DNA of 64,000 nt from GCA-002282575 sp964519885 (GTDB taxonomy: Bacteria > Pseudomonadota > Gammaproteobacteria > Thiomicrospirales > Thiomicrospiraceae). The first letter of the stretch is position 1. Every line of letters begins with the position of its first letter. A program made the translations under genes and the position numbers. The stretch lies in NCBI GenBank assembly GCA_964519885.1, contig CAZFLX010000010.1, forward strand, positions 1 to 64,000. Direction: 5' to 3'. The notes below the pieces were generated by a model. That model was given only the letters and a program-made list of their open reading frames with translations. It ran no database searches and was not told the DNA's origin. Positions 8,309 to 17,300 of the stretch are shown piece by piece.

Positions 8309-10126
8309 ATGTTACCACCCTTGACCATGCCCCAATCGTTTACGTCGTTTGTTTGGCGAAGCTTTTGCGCTGTGTTAGTGCTGGTCGTCATAGGGGTTTA
8401 TGCGTCACCAAGCCATGCTACTTTGTCGTTAACTGAAGCAGAGCAAGCTTACCTGCTGAATAATCCGGTCATCAAAATTGCCAACGATGCCCAGTGGGAG
8501 CCTTTTGAGTATATTGATGAAGATTGCCAGTTGGCGGGCATGGTTGCCGATTATGTTTCCTTGTTTGAACAAAAGCTCGGCGTTAAGTTCGATTATGTGT
8601 TAAACGAGCCTTGGGCTGGCTTAATCGATCAGGTTAAATCGGGTGAACGTCCGGTCGTGATGGCAAGACATGCTACCGAAGAACGCAAAGCCTATCTCAA
8701 TTTCACCAAATCTTATATTTCATTTCCGGTGGTGATTGTTGCCAGAGAAAGTGAAGAGTTCATCAATGGCACGCAGGTACTTAAAGGTCATACTATCGCG
8801 GCGATTAAAGGATTTAATGCGACCGAATACCTCAATAAACATCATCCTGATATTGCGCAATTAGAAGTATTTTCCATTCAAGAAGGACTTAGAGCGGTGA
8901 TTGCCAATCGCGCTTATGCCTTTGTTGGGAATTTAGGCTCTATTAACTATGCCATTAAAAAGCACGGTTTAGATGGGTTAAAAATTATTGGGCAACTGCC
9001 GATCAATGCCGATTTAGCCATAGGTGTGCATAAAAATGATCCTGTTCTGTTTTCCATTTTACAAAAAACATTGGCAGATGTTTCCCCAGCAGAGCATCAA
9101 GCGATTTACGATAAATGGTTTCAATTAAGAGCGGTTAGAGAGTTAAATCGACACGAGCTGTGGCAAATTGCTTCTTATGCCTTGGGCATTTTCAGTTTGC
9201 TACTCTTGTTCATTCTTTGGTTGCGTTATCAGCAGACCAAGCAACAGCAATACATCAATCGCATTAATGAATACAGCTACGCTACCTTAATTGATTTGGA
9301 AACCATGACTTTTGTTTGGTGTAGTCGGTCTTATGCACGATTGGTGGGTTGTTCTGCGCAAGATTTGATTGGCAAGCCTGCGCTTGAATTAATGGGTGAG
9401 GCATTTCCACAAGATAGACTTATGTTGATGCAAACGATGATACAAGCTGGTCAAACTTGGTCTGGCGAATGTAGTGGAAAGGGGTGCGGTAGCACTTTGT
9501 TTTGGACAATCTTAACACTTACCCCGCAAAAAGATTGGCGCGGGCGCGTGACTCAAGTCTGGGCGACGCGCATCGATATCACCGATAAAAAACGCATTGA
9601 GCAGTTGTCGATCGTCGATGAATTAACCGGATTGTATAACCGTCGTCAGTTTAATCTAATCGTTGAGCAGGAAATCCGTCGCGCACAGCGAGAAAACCAT
9701 ACCTTGTGCTTGGCGAGTATGGATATCGATTTCTTTAAATTGATTAATGACGTTTATGGTCATCAGCAAGGGGATGAAGCACTGAAAGCTTTGGCGCAGG
9801 TGATGAAAAGCCATTTCAATCGAGCCAATGATTACGTCTTTCGCATGGGTGGCGAAGAGTTTATGTTGCTGACGAGCTGTGAATGCATCGAGGGATTTAT
9901 GGCGCATTTGGAGTCATTAAGGCAAACGGTATTGAATCTGCACATTCCCAATGAATCAGCACCTCTGCATTACATGACCATTTCGATTGGTGCATGTTAT
10001 TGGCAAGACTTGAAATCAATTTCTAACGACATTATGTACAGTCAAGTTGATCAGGCTTTGTATCGGGCGAAAAGTGAGGGAAGAAATCGTTTAGTCTTGT
10101 GTCAAAACCTGTTGTCTGGTGAATGA
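8309..10126 (+). CDS. Diguanylate cyclase with periplasmic substrate-binding sensor domain
   Basis: This is a 605-residue membrane sensor. The order is an N-terminal membrane or signal segment (about 16-36), a family 3 solute-binding domain like amino-acid-binding proteins (about 45-270), a membrane span (about 285-303), a PAS domain (about 315-430) and a GGDEF domain (about 435-600). The active-site motif is intact (GGEEF), and RAND lies five residues before it, matching the RxxD product-inhibition site. It should make c-di-GMP in response to a periplasmic ligand. The start could be 8309 or the ATG at 8327. No EAL domain is present. Confidence 0.92.
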   Translation: MLPPLTMPQSFTSFVWRSFCAVLVLVVIGVYASPSHATLSLTEAEQAYLLNNPVIKIANDAQWEPFEYIDEDCQLAGMVADYVSLFEQKLGVKFDYVLNEPWAGLIDQVKSGERPVVMARHATEERKAYLNFTKSYISFPVVIVARESEEFINGTQVLKGHTIAAIKGFNATEYLNKHHPDIAQLEVFSIQEGLRAVIANRAYAFVGNLGSINYAIKKHGLDGLKIIGQLPINADLAIGVHKNDPVLFSILQKTLADVSPAEHQAIYDKWFQLRAVRELNRHELWQIASYALGIFSLLLLFILWLRYQQTKQQQYINRINEYSYATLIDLETMTFVWCSRSYARLVGCSAQDLIGKPALELMGEAFPQDRLMLMQTMIQAGQTWSGECSGKGCGSTLFWTILTLTPQKDWRGRVTQVWATRIDITDKKRIEQLSIVDELTGLYNRRQFNLIVEQEIRRAQRENHTLCLASMDIDFFKLINDVYGHQQGDEALKALAQVMKSHFNRANDYVFRMGGEEFMLLTSCECIEGFMAHLESLRQTVLNLHIPNESAPLHYMTISIGACYWQDLKSISNDIMYSQVDQALYRAKSEGRNRLVLCQNLLSGE

Positions 10127-10133
10127 ACCCAAT

Positions 10134-10155
10134 TTTATGACAGATTTGTCATAAA
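10134..10155. repeat. Perfect 9-bp inverted repeat, possible operator or terminator
   Basis: TTTATGACA and TGTCATAAA flank the 4-nt spacer GATT. The repeat starts 8 nt after the diguanylate cyclase stop and 55 nt before a small membrane-protein gene. The stem is AT-rich with no clean T-run, so an operator dimer site is as likely as a terminator. It is not a match to the FNR or Crp consensus. Confidence 0.5.
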
Positions 10156-10209
10156 TAAAACTTTAGTTGTGATAGAATAAATTTATATCAACAACCAAAA
10201 GGAGTCTTC

Positions 10210-10362
10210 ATGAACAATCAATCGCACCATAAAAAACCGCTTTGGGCTTATGTTGCTGCGCTACTGTTATTAGCAACCCTAACCTACGTGCAATCTCATT
10301 TCTTTACCGCTTCAGAATCGCAACTTGATTCAACGCAAGCCACGCAGCAGTTAGTGCATTAA
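10210..10362 (+). CDS. 50-residue single-span membrane protein
   Basis: This short gene encodes 50 residues: a basic, His-rich N-terminus (MNNQSHHKKPLW), one membrane span at about 12-27 (AYVAALLLLATLTYV), and a polar Gln/Ser/Thr-rich C-terminus. By the positive-inside rule the C-terminus would be periplasmic. GGAG lies 6 nt before the ATG. The gene stands alone between the diguanylate cyclase and hemN, behind an inverted repeat. No family is recognised, and it is too short for default gene callers. Confidence 0.65.
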   Translation: MNNQSHHKKPLWAYVAALLLLATLTYVQSHFFTASESQLDSTQATQQLVH

Positions 10363-10429
10363 GACTGTCATCTCGCTTATTGCTTTCTGTTATGATTCCA
10401 AGACTGCGGAACCTAAACGGAAAGATACC

Positions 10430-11812
10430 ATGCAACAATCCCTTACCTTCGATCCCGAACTGATTCAAAAATACGACCGCGTCGGTCCTCGATACACTTC
10501 TTACCCGACAGCGGTTCAATTTCACGAAGGCTTTAACAACCAAGATTATCAGCAAGCGATTCAGCGGGCTAACCAGAGCGATCGATTGCTTTCCCTATAC
10601 GCCCACATTCCTTTTTGCAACACGGCTTGTTTCTATTGTGCGTGCAATAAAATCCCCACGCGAGACCGTTCACGTGCTGCACCTTACCTAGAACGCTTGT
10701 ATCACGAAATGGCAATGCAATCAGCATTGTTTGACCGCAAACGTGTCGTCGATCAGTTGCATTTAGGGGGCGGAACGCCGACCTTTATTAGTAACGATGA
10801 AATGAAAGAGCTGATGGATCAGTTTCGCAGTCATTTTCACCTGCGTGACGATGATGAAGGGGAGTACTCCATCGAAATCGACCCACGCGAAGCAGATACG
10901 GGTACGGTGAAGTTGTTGCGTGAATTGGGCTTTAATCGCATGAGTCTAGGGGTGCAAGACTTTGACCCAGCGGTTCAAAAGGCAGTGAATCGTATTCAAA
11001 GCAAGGCAGAAACTTTTGAGGTAATGCAAGCTGCGCGCGAATATGGGTTTAAGTCGATAAATGTCGATTTAATTTACGGCTTGCCTCTACAAAACGAGCA
11101 AAGCTTTATTCGCACGGTAGATCAGGTACTTGAAGCTAGCCCCGACCGCGTAACCGTGTTTAACTACGCGCATTTGCCCAGCATGTTCCCAGCACAAAAA
11201 CGCATGAACGAAGCTGATATGCCCAGCGGTGACATGAAGTTGCGTATGCTGGCCAGTACCATTGAACGCCTACAAGCAGCGGGTTATGTGTATATCGGCA
11301 TGGATCACTTTGCCAAACCCGATGATGAACTGACGATTGCACAACGCCAAGGCAAGCTGTATCGTAATTTCCAAGGCTACTCAACCCATGCTGACTGTGA
11401 CCTGGTGGCTTTGGGTTCAACCAGTATTTCAATGGTCGATAATGTCTATGCGCAAAATTTACGAGGCTTGGAAGATTATACGGCTCGCATCGATGCCAAT
11501 GAATTAGCGATTTTCCGTGGCGTGACGCTCACACGTGACGATGAAATTCGTCGTGCCATTATCATGCGTTTAATGTGCGACTTTGCCTTAGACTTTGTCG
11601 AATTTGGCAAAGCTTGGGGCATTGATGGCATGAGCTATTTTGCCTTAGAGCGTGAATTACTCAAAGAATTTGTTGCTGATGGTTTGCTGGTGATGCAAGG
11701 TTCACGCATGGAAGTACAACCCGTTGGTCGCATGATGGTGCGCAGCATGGCGATGTTGTTCGATATTTATAATCGCGAAAAAGCCACGGGCAAATTCTCG
11801 AAGATTATTTAA
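10430..11812 (+). CDS. hemN: Oxygen-independent coproporphyrinogen III oxidase
   Basis: HemN is a radical-SAM enzyme that converts coproporphyrinogen III to protoporphyrinogen IX without oxygen. At 460 residues it matches the bacterial HemN length. The [4Fe-4S] motif is CNTACFYC (Cys63, Cys67, Cys70), with Cys72 just after, as in E. coli HemN. Other matches are LHLGGGTPTF and SLGVQDFDP. The N-terminal segment (KYDRVGPRYTSYPT) is the HemN signature that separates it from HemW. An anaerobic heme step fits the FNR encoded at 44.5 kb, but I see no good FNR box directly upstream. Confidence 0.97.
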   Translation: MQQSLTFDPELIQKYDRVGPRYTSYPTAVQFHEGFNNQDYQQAIQRANQSDRLLSLYAHIPFCNTACFYCACNKIPTRDRSRAAPYLERLYHEMAMQSALFDRKRVVDQLHLGGGTPTFISNDEMKELMDQFRSHFHLRDDDEGEYSIEIDPREADTGTVKLLRELGFNRMSLGVQDFDPAVQKAVNRIQSKAETFEVMQAAREYGFKSINVDLIYGLPLQNEQSFIRTVDQVLEASPDRVTVFNYAHLPSMFPAQKRMNEADMPSGDMKLRMLASTIERLQAAGYVYIGMDHFAKPDDELTIAQRQGKLYRNFQGYSTHADCDLVALGSTSISMVDNVYAQNLRGLEDYTARIDANELAIFRGVTLTRDDEIRRAIIMRLMCDFALDFVEFGKAWGIDGMSYFALERELLKEFVADGLLVMQGSRMEVQPVGRMMVRSMAMLFDIYNREKATGKFSKII

Positions 11813-11835
11813 GGAAGTTTTGAAAAACACAAAAG

Positions 11836-11906
11836 GGTTGGGGGATTGAGGGAAAAGCTGCACTGTAAAAACCTGTAACCGATTGATTTACTCCCTTTCA
11901 CCAACC
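11836..11906. repeat. Imperfect inverted repeat in hemN-chemoreceptor gap
   Basis: The gap from 11813 to 12134 (322 nt) holds no convincing gene. Its first part has GGTTGG (11836-11841) pairing with CCAACC (11901-11906) and AGGGA (11849-11853) pairing with TCCCT (11892-11896), enclosing about 40 nt. This could be a weak transcript-ending structure after hemN or a decayed dispersed repeat. The rest holds the chemoreceptor promoter and leader. Confidence 0.3.
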
Positions 11907-12011
11907 AAGAAATAGACAATAGGAAGTCTGGACAAAAAGCGAAGCGCATTATTTAGACCATCCTTAGATTTTGTTGGTAATGAGTTGTTTTTTTGAAAAC
12001 ATTGGTTTTGC

Positions 12012-12040
12012 TTGTCATTAAGATTTATTTTGTTTATATT
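12012..12040 (+). promoter_or_regulatory. Sigma-70-like promoter of chemoreceptor gene
   Basis: TTGTCA (-35) and TATATT (-10) are separated by 17 nt, each one mismatch from consensus. Transcription would start near 12047, giving a leader of about 88 nt before the ATG at 12135. I see no sigma-28 promoter. Confidence 0.65.
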
Positions 12041-12134
12041 CAAACGAACAAGTTAGCAGTATTCGAAAGCGGGACCTAGCACCACTCATTTATGATCAAA
12101 ATATCAAGAAATATATCTTGGAAAAGGAAATCTC

Positions 12135-14651
12135 ATGAAACTGTCTAATAAAATTACGCTTCCAATTGCCGTTGCTATGGCATTAGGTTTTGGTGGTATT
12201 GGTGCTTACACGGCATCGAGCATGACGCAATTCGCCAATAGTTCGGGCGAGCAACTGTCGGAGTTAACTAAACTTTCGTTAGAAGACAGAGTGATGCGTC
12301 AAGCTGGGTCTTTGGCAAACTTGGTTAATGCTGTTTATCAAGGCTTGGAAATTAACGCTCAAGTAACTTGGAAACATTTCAACTCTATTCTACCGATTAG
12401 TCAGATGAACATATCGAGCAATAAAGTTGATACCGCCGGCAATTCTGTTAACGCGTTGCTGGTTAATGGTGCTGTGGTGAATGGGAATTTTCAAGGCGTT
12501 GACTCCTATACACAAATTACCAGCAATGTTGCGACTTTATTTGTCAGAGATGGTGATGACTTGGTTCGCGTTACGACCTCGTTAAAGAAGGAGGATGGCT
12601 CTCGAGCCTATGGCACTAAGCTAGATAGAAAGCATCCAGCTTACGAATTACTCTTGTCTGGAAAAAGCTTTACAGGCTTTGCCAGCTTGTTTGGTAAAGA
12701 TTACATGACGCATTATGAACCCATAGTGAGCGAAACTGGGCAAGTGATCGGTGCCAGTTTTATTGGTTATGATGCTAGTAAAGAAATTAGTCAAATGAAG
12801 AAAACGATTGGCAGTGTTAAAGTGGGTACAACGGGTTATATTTTTATTTTAGATGATAAAGGAGTGTTGAAACTACACCCGAAATCTGAAGGTAAGAATG
12901 TTTTAGCGAACAAAGACATTTACGGTGTTGAGTATTTCAAAGAAATGGTTACCACTGCCACGTCAAAACCACAAAAACTCTACTACACCCGTGCCGATAA
13001 AGAAGGTGAAGCACCGAGAGCCAAGGTGTCAGGTTATGTGAAAACGGCTAATGGCTTAACCATCGTTGCCTCTTCTTATCCTGAAGAGTTTACCCAAGAA
13101 TATGATTCAGTACAATCGACGATGGAAGCTCAGATTTCTAGCTTGATGTTACAGTTGATTGTCTTATTGCTGGGAGCTGGTGTGGCGATGTCTGCGGTTG
13201 TTTATATACTCGTTCGTCGAGAAACTAGACCCTTGTCGGCACTATCTCAAACCATGATGAATGTTGAACGTACAGGTCAATTTGATACAGTCAAGTTGAA
13301 CGGTAATCTATCCGATGAAATTACCTCTTTACAACACTCGTTTAACGCCATGCTAGGTAATATTCGTGATGGTGTGGCAGATTCCCAATCAGTGTTAGCC
13401 GCGGTTGCCAGCCATCAAACTAGTGCTATTGAAGCAGCCATTCAAGTCCCGTCTTCAGCTAAAGGTATGATGCTAAGCATGCATAATGGCGTAGTGGATG
13501 CGGCTAAGGCAGTATTAGATAGCGGTAAGATGCTCGATACTACGATGAATAAAATTAGCCAAGGGGATTTGTCAATTTCTGACAATGATCGCCAATCGGT
13601 TAAAGAAGCAGTTTCGTCAATTCGACAATTTAATCGTGATTTGGTTGCGGCAATGGAAGCTTTGTCTCAAGGAGATTTTACGGTTAAATTGAGCGGAAAA
13701 GGTGAGTTTGGGATAGCGGCTGAAGCCTTTATGGCGTCGATTAACACCTTAACCAGTGCCATTGATGATGTGGGAAGCAGTATCGATCAAATGGCTAAGG
13801 GTGAATTGACGCGCATAGCTGCGCAGCGTCCGGGATATTTTGGCAAGTTAGCTAACTCGCTGAATACAGCGACACTTAACCTGGCACAAGCTTTATCTCA
13901 AGTGCAAGATAATACTCAATCTTTTATCGATCAAGCGGCAAGGCTAAAAGATAACGCCTCTGCGTTGGTGACCGCGAAAGACAAGGTAGAAACAGCCATT
14001 CACATAGCATCACATTCTTCGCAAACTATTACCGATAATGTACAAAATGTTCGTTCGGGTGTTGTCACTGCTAACCAAATTGCAACAGGTAAGGGAGTGT
14101 TGTTGAATGAAATGCAACAGGTCATGGATCAAGCTGTTAGTGCTATGAGTGAAATGCAAGTGACCTCGGTACGTATTGGTGATATTGTGACCCTAGTGGA
14201 TTCAATTGCCTTTCAAACCAACTTACTCGCGCTGAATGCTGCTGTTGAAGCCGCTCGAGCAGGTGAGCATGGTCGTGGTTTTGCCGTGGTAGCCGGTGAG
14301 GTGAGAGCTCTGGCTGGCAAATCAGCTGATGCTGCTAAAGACATCAAACACTTGATTGGTGAGTCTACGCAACAAGTGAACCATAGTGCGAGTTATTTAG
14401 AAAAAACTGCACAAGCCCTAGTGACTTTTGCAGATGAAACTCAAAAAATGCGTAATACAATCAGTATGATTAGTGATTCGACTGAGGTGGTTGCGAGTTC
14501 GCTATCTACGCTGAATGATAATTTGAATGACATGACTGATCAGGCTAGTCATTTATCAAGAGAGTCGTCACACATTGAATCGACTTCGATGATGATTGAG
14601 GAGGGCGCACAGGGATTGGTGACTATGACCAGACAATTTAAAACGAGATAA
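12135..14651 (+). CDS. Methyl-accepting chemotaxis protein with Cache sensor
   Basis: This 838-residue chemoreceptor has an N-terminal membrane span (about 7-28) and a large periplasmic Cache-type sensor (about 35-330) with the typical GTTGYIFILDDKGVLKLHP element. A second span (about 335-360) leads to a HAMP domain, HAMP-like linker repeats, and the cytoplasmic signalling domain. The hairpin tip is present (SIAFQTNLLALNAAVEAARAG, extending into EHGRGFAVVA). It should bind a small periplasmic ligand and control CheA through CheW. Neither of those proteins is encoded here, so core Che genes lie elsewhere. AAGGA-type sequence precedes the ATG. Confidence 0.93.
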   Translation: MKLSNKITLPIAVAMALGFGGIGAYTASSMTQFANSSGEQLSELTKLSLEDRVMRQAGSLANLVNAVYQGLEINAQVTWKHFNSILPISQMNISSNKVDTAGNSVNALLVNGAVVNGNFQGVDSYTQITSNVATLFVRDGDDLVRVTTSLKKEDGSRAYGTKLDRKHPAYELLLSGKSFTGFASLFGKDYMTHYEPIVSETGQVIGASFIGYDASKEISQMKKTIGSVKVGTTGYIFILDDKGVLKLHPKSEGKNVLANKDIYGVEYFKEMVTTATSKPQKLYYTRADKEGEAPRAKVSGYVKTANGLTIVASSYPEEFTQEYDSVQSTMEAQISSLMLQLIVLLLGAGVAMSAVVYILVRRETRPLSALSQTMMNVERTGQFDTVKLNGNLSDEITSLQHSFNAMLGNIRDGVADSQSVLAAVASHQTSAIEAAIQVPSSAKGMMLSMHNGVVDAAKAVLDSGKMLDTTMNKISQGDLSISDNDRQSVKEAVSSIRQFNRDLVAAMEALSQGDFTVKLSGKGEFGIAAEAFMASINTLTSAIDDVGSSIDQMAKGELTRIAAQRPGYFGKLANSLNTATLNLAQALSQVQDNTQSFIDQAARLKDNASALVTAKDKVETAIHIASHSSQTITDNVQNVRSGVVTANQIATGKGVLLNEMQQVMDQAVSAMSEMQVTSVRIGDIVTLVDSIAFQTNLLALNAAVEAARAGEHGRGFAVVAGEVRALAGKSADAAKDIKHLIGESTQQVNHSASYLEKTAQALVTFADETQKMRNTISMISDSTEVVASSLSTLNDNLNDMTDQASHLSRESSHIESTSMMIEEGAQGLVTMTRQFKTR

Positions 14652-14828
14652 GCTTAGCGGTTTATTTGTTTACATAGCACTTTTTATTCGGTTAGGATGA
14701 TTAGAAACAAGTCAGCAATTAACCGATTTTTTACTAGATAGCTGATTTTTTCTTGTGCTTCAATTAAGATTAGATATAGTTATTTAGTACGTTTTTATTA
14801 ATGCGTAATGTTGGCCAGGGGTTGGTGA

Positions 14829-17192
14829 GTGATAAGCGACAGCAATAGTGTGATTCAACCAAATAAGACACAGTTAAGTGTATTGGTGGTAGAGGACTCG
14901 CCAGCGTTGCGTGCCACCTACAATACCTTGCTGAGCAATTTGGTGGCAAAAGTGCATTTATCCACCAATGTTGAAGATGCCTTGCGTCTGTACCTGCGTC
15001 ATCAACCCGACCTGATTATCACCGATATTGATTTCCCTGCCGCCAACGGCTTTATCCTCATCCAGCAGGTGCATCAGTTTAATCCTGAGTTGCCTATCAT
15101 CGTTCATTCTGCTTTAACCGACCAAGACAGTTTGCTGAAAACCATTAATTTGGGCGTGAGTCGTTTTATTGTTAAGCCAGCGTCGCGCGAAAAACTAAGT
15201 AAGGTTTTTGAAGAAGCCATCGATTTGGTGTTACTCAAAAAACAACAAATCTTGCAACAACAAGCCCTTACCAATGCCACGCGTAAACTCAGACGCACTA
15301 CCTTTAAGTTGCGCGAAGCAGCAAAAGCAGGCGGTATCGGCACTTGGTATTGGAGCTTTGCCGACACCCAATTCGAATGGGATGAAAGCATGTACGAACT
15401 TTACCAGTTAAAAGCCACTGTACCCTACGAAGCGATTTATCCCTACTGGTTGAATATGATTGTGGCAGAGCAACGCAAGCTGGTCGCACAAAGTTTTCAA
15501 CAAGCCATGCAAACGCGGTCTCGGTTTGCTGAAGAGTTTCGCATTCGATTGAATGATGGCAGCCAAAAGTACATTCGCAGCTCGGCTGTGCCCTATGTTG
15601 AAGATGGTGTATTGGTGGGCATGGTGGGTTCTGATGTTGACATTACTACCGAAAAAGAACGCGAAGCCAGTTTGTTAGAAGCCAAGCAACAAGCCGAAAA
15701 TGCCAACCACACCAAAGGCGTATTTTTGGCCAATATGAGTCATGAAATTCGCACACCGCTCAATGGCATTATTGGCCTAACCGACTTAACCTTGCAAACC
15801 CATTTATCGCCAGATCAACGTCAAAAACTAGAAAGGGTGTTTGATGCTTCCAAGGGGCTATTGAGTATCTTAAACGATATTTTAGACTACTCTAAAATGG
15901 AAGCGGGCATGATGCGCTTAGAGCAAGTGCCTTTTTCTGTGGCTCAATTGCTAGACGACGTTGCTCATGTTTTTGGCATTAATGCCCAACGCAAGGGACT
16001 CCAAATTCAAGTGGAGTTGGATGAGCAGTTACCCGCCTATCTGTCGGGAGATGTGTTTCGCTTAACCCAAGTGATGAATAATTTGGTCGGTAATGCCATT
16101 AAGTTTACCGATAATGGCTCGATCACGCTTAAGGCGGTATTGCTCACACAAGAGCAACAGCAGGCACGAATTCGCCTCGAGGTTCAAGATACCGGTGTCG
16201 GCATAGCGCCTGAAAACCAAGATAAAATTTTCAGGGCATTCAGTCAAGAAGATGCTTCGATTACCCGCGTCTATGGCGGTACAGGCTTGGGATTGGCGAT
16301 TGCCAAACAACTGGTTTCTTTAATGCAGAGCGATTTGCAACTGAGCAGTGAAGTGAATATCGGCAGCCGTTTCTGGTTCGACCTATCGCTACCCATTGCC
16401 GAAACACCACAACAAACCCTAGCAGAAATTCGCCGTGGTCATCATCATTTTAGTTGCCAGGGTAAGATTTTGTTGTGTGAAGATAACCCCGTTAACCAAG
16501 CGGTAGCCTTGGGTTATTTAGAAGGCTATGGATGTCGGGTGGATGTAGCGAATCATGGTGCCGAAGGGGTCGAGTTGGCAGCTAAGCAAGATTACGACTT
16601 GGTGTTAATGGATTTGCAAATGCCGGTCATGGACGGTTATCAAGCGGCTAGATTGATTCGACAAAGAGACGCTAAAATACCCATTGTGGCGCTGAGTGCG
16701 GCAGTGCTGCCCGAAGAACGTGCAAGGGTTAAACAAGCCGGAATGAATGAGCATCTGGCTAAACCCATAGACGTGCCACAGTTACAGCAGGTGTTGTCAC
16801 GCTATTTGAAGGTGACACTTAACGCTAAACCTGAAGTCATTGTTCCGGCAGATTTACCCGAAGAAATCGCTTTTTATCATCTTAAAATTGACCAACTGAT
16901 TAATTTATTTGGTACAGAGGCTTTGGTCAGGTCGTTGCTCGCTACCTTTGCTGCCCATTACGCTCAATTCGAGCAAATGTTTGGTGAACAGCAGTCTTTT
17001 GACCAGATAAAACGCGAGTTACATGCCCTGAAAGGGGCGGCCGGTAATTTATTACTGGTTTCATTGCAACAAATGTCACAAGCATTATACCAACAAACAG
17101 AAGAGCAGCAGGTTCGTGATGGTTTAGTGCAATTAACATCAGAAATACAAGAATGCTTAGACGAAATTCGTCGTTATCAACAACATGCCTAA
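14829..17192 (+). CDS. Hybrid histidine kinase, REC-PAS-HisKA-HATPase-REC-Hpt
   Basis: This 787-residue cytoplasmic hybrid kinase has no membrane span. The order is an N-terminal receiver (about 15-130, Asp66 in IITDIDFP), a coiled linker, a PAS domain (about 155-275), the phosphoacceptor domain with NMSHEIRTPLNGIIG, an ATPase domain with DTGVGIAP and GTGLGLAI, a second receiver (VLMDLQMPVMDGY) and a C-terminal Hpt domain (HALKGAAGN). It can therefore run a full phosphorelay and accept phosphate from another kinase on its first receiver. The start is GTG with AGGGG about 8 nt upstream. It lies between two chemoreceptors; the CheY-like gene at 19.6 kb may be its partner. Confidence 0.92.
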   Translation: MISDSNSVIQPNKTQLSVLVVEDSPALRATYNTLLSNLVAKVHLSTNVEDALRLYLRHQPDLIITDIDFPAANGFILIQQVHQFNPELPIIVHSALTDQDSLLKTINLGVSRFIVKPASREKLSKVFEEAIDLVLLKKQQILQQQALTNATRKLRRTTFKLREAAKAGGIGTWYWSFADTQFEWDESMYELYQLKATVPYEAIYPYWLNMIVAEQRKLVAQSFQQAMQTRSRFAEEFRIRLNDGSQKYIRSSAVPYVEDGVLVGMVGSDVDITTEKEREASLLEAKQQAENANHTKGVFLANMSHEIRTPLNGIIGLTDLTLQTHLSPDQRQKLERVFDASKGLLSILNDILDYSKMEAGMMRLEQVPFSVAQLLDDVAHVFGINAQRKGLQIQVELDEQLPAYLSGDVFRLTQVMNNLVGNAIKFTDNGSITLKAVLLTQEQQQARIRLEVQDTGVGIAPENQDKIFRAFSQEDASITRVYGGTGLGLAIAKQLVSLMQSDLQLSSEVNIGSRFWFDLSLPIAETPQQTLAEIRRGHHHFSCQGKILLCEDNPVNQAVALGYLEGYGCRVDVANHGAEGVELAAKQDYDLVLMDLQMPVMDGYQAARLIRQRDAKIPIVALSAAVLPEERARVKQAGMNEHLAKPIDVPQLQQVLSRYLKVTLNAKPEVIVPADLPEEIAFYHLKIDQLINLFGTEALVRSLLATFAAHYAQFEQMFGEQQSFDQIKRELHALKGAAGNLLLVSLQQMSQALYQQTEEQQVRDGLVQLTSEIQECLDEIRRYQQHA

Positions 17193-17300
17193 ACAATTAA
17201 AAAATTAATTATGACTATTGAAATTTTGTGCTAGTATGCTCTGATAATTACTGAAAAGTACATTCAGTTTCGATATGAAGTTATTGAAAGGAGCTTCACG

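Noticed and set aside
10134..10155. Pho box
   Set aside because: Only one CTGTCAT-like half is present per strand and the 11-nt direct-repeat spacing is missing.
10178..10191. FNR-like site TAAATTTATATCAA upstream of the 50-residue protein gene
   Set aside because: Only 8 of 10 consensus bases match, one half is weak, and it is about 240 nt before hemN. This is chance level in AT-rich DNA.
12060..12134. Possible c-di-GMP (GEMM) riboswitch before the chemoreceptor, from ATTCGAAAG and GGGAC
   Set aside because: The invariant GGCAAACC and GGGACGCAAAGCC segments are absent and the expected helices do not form.
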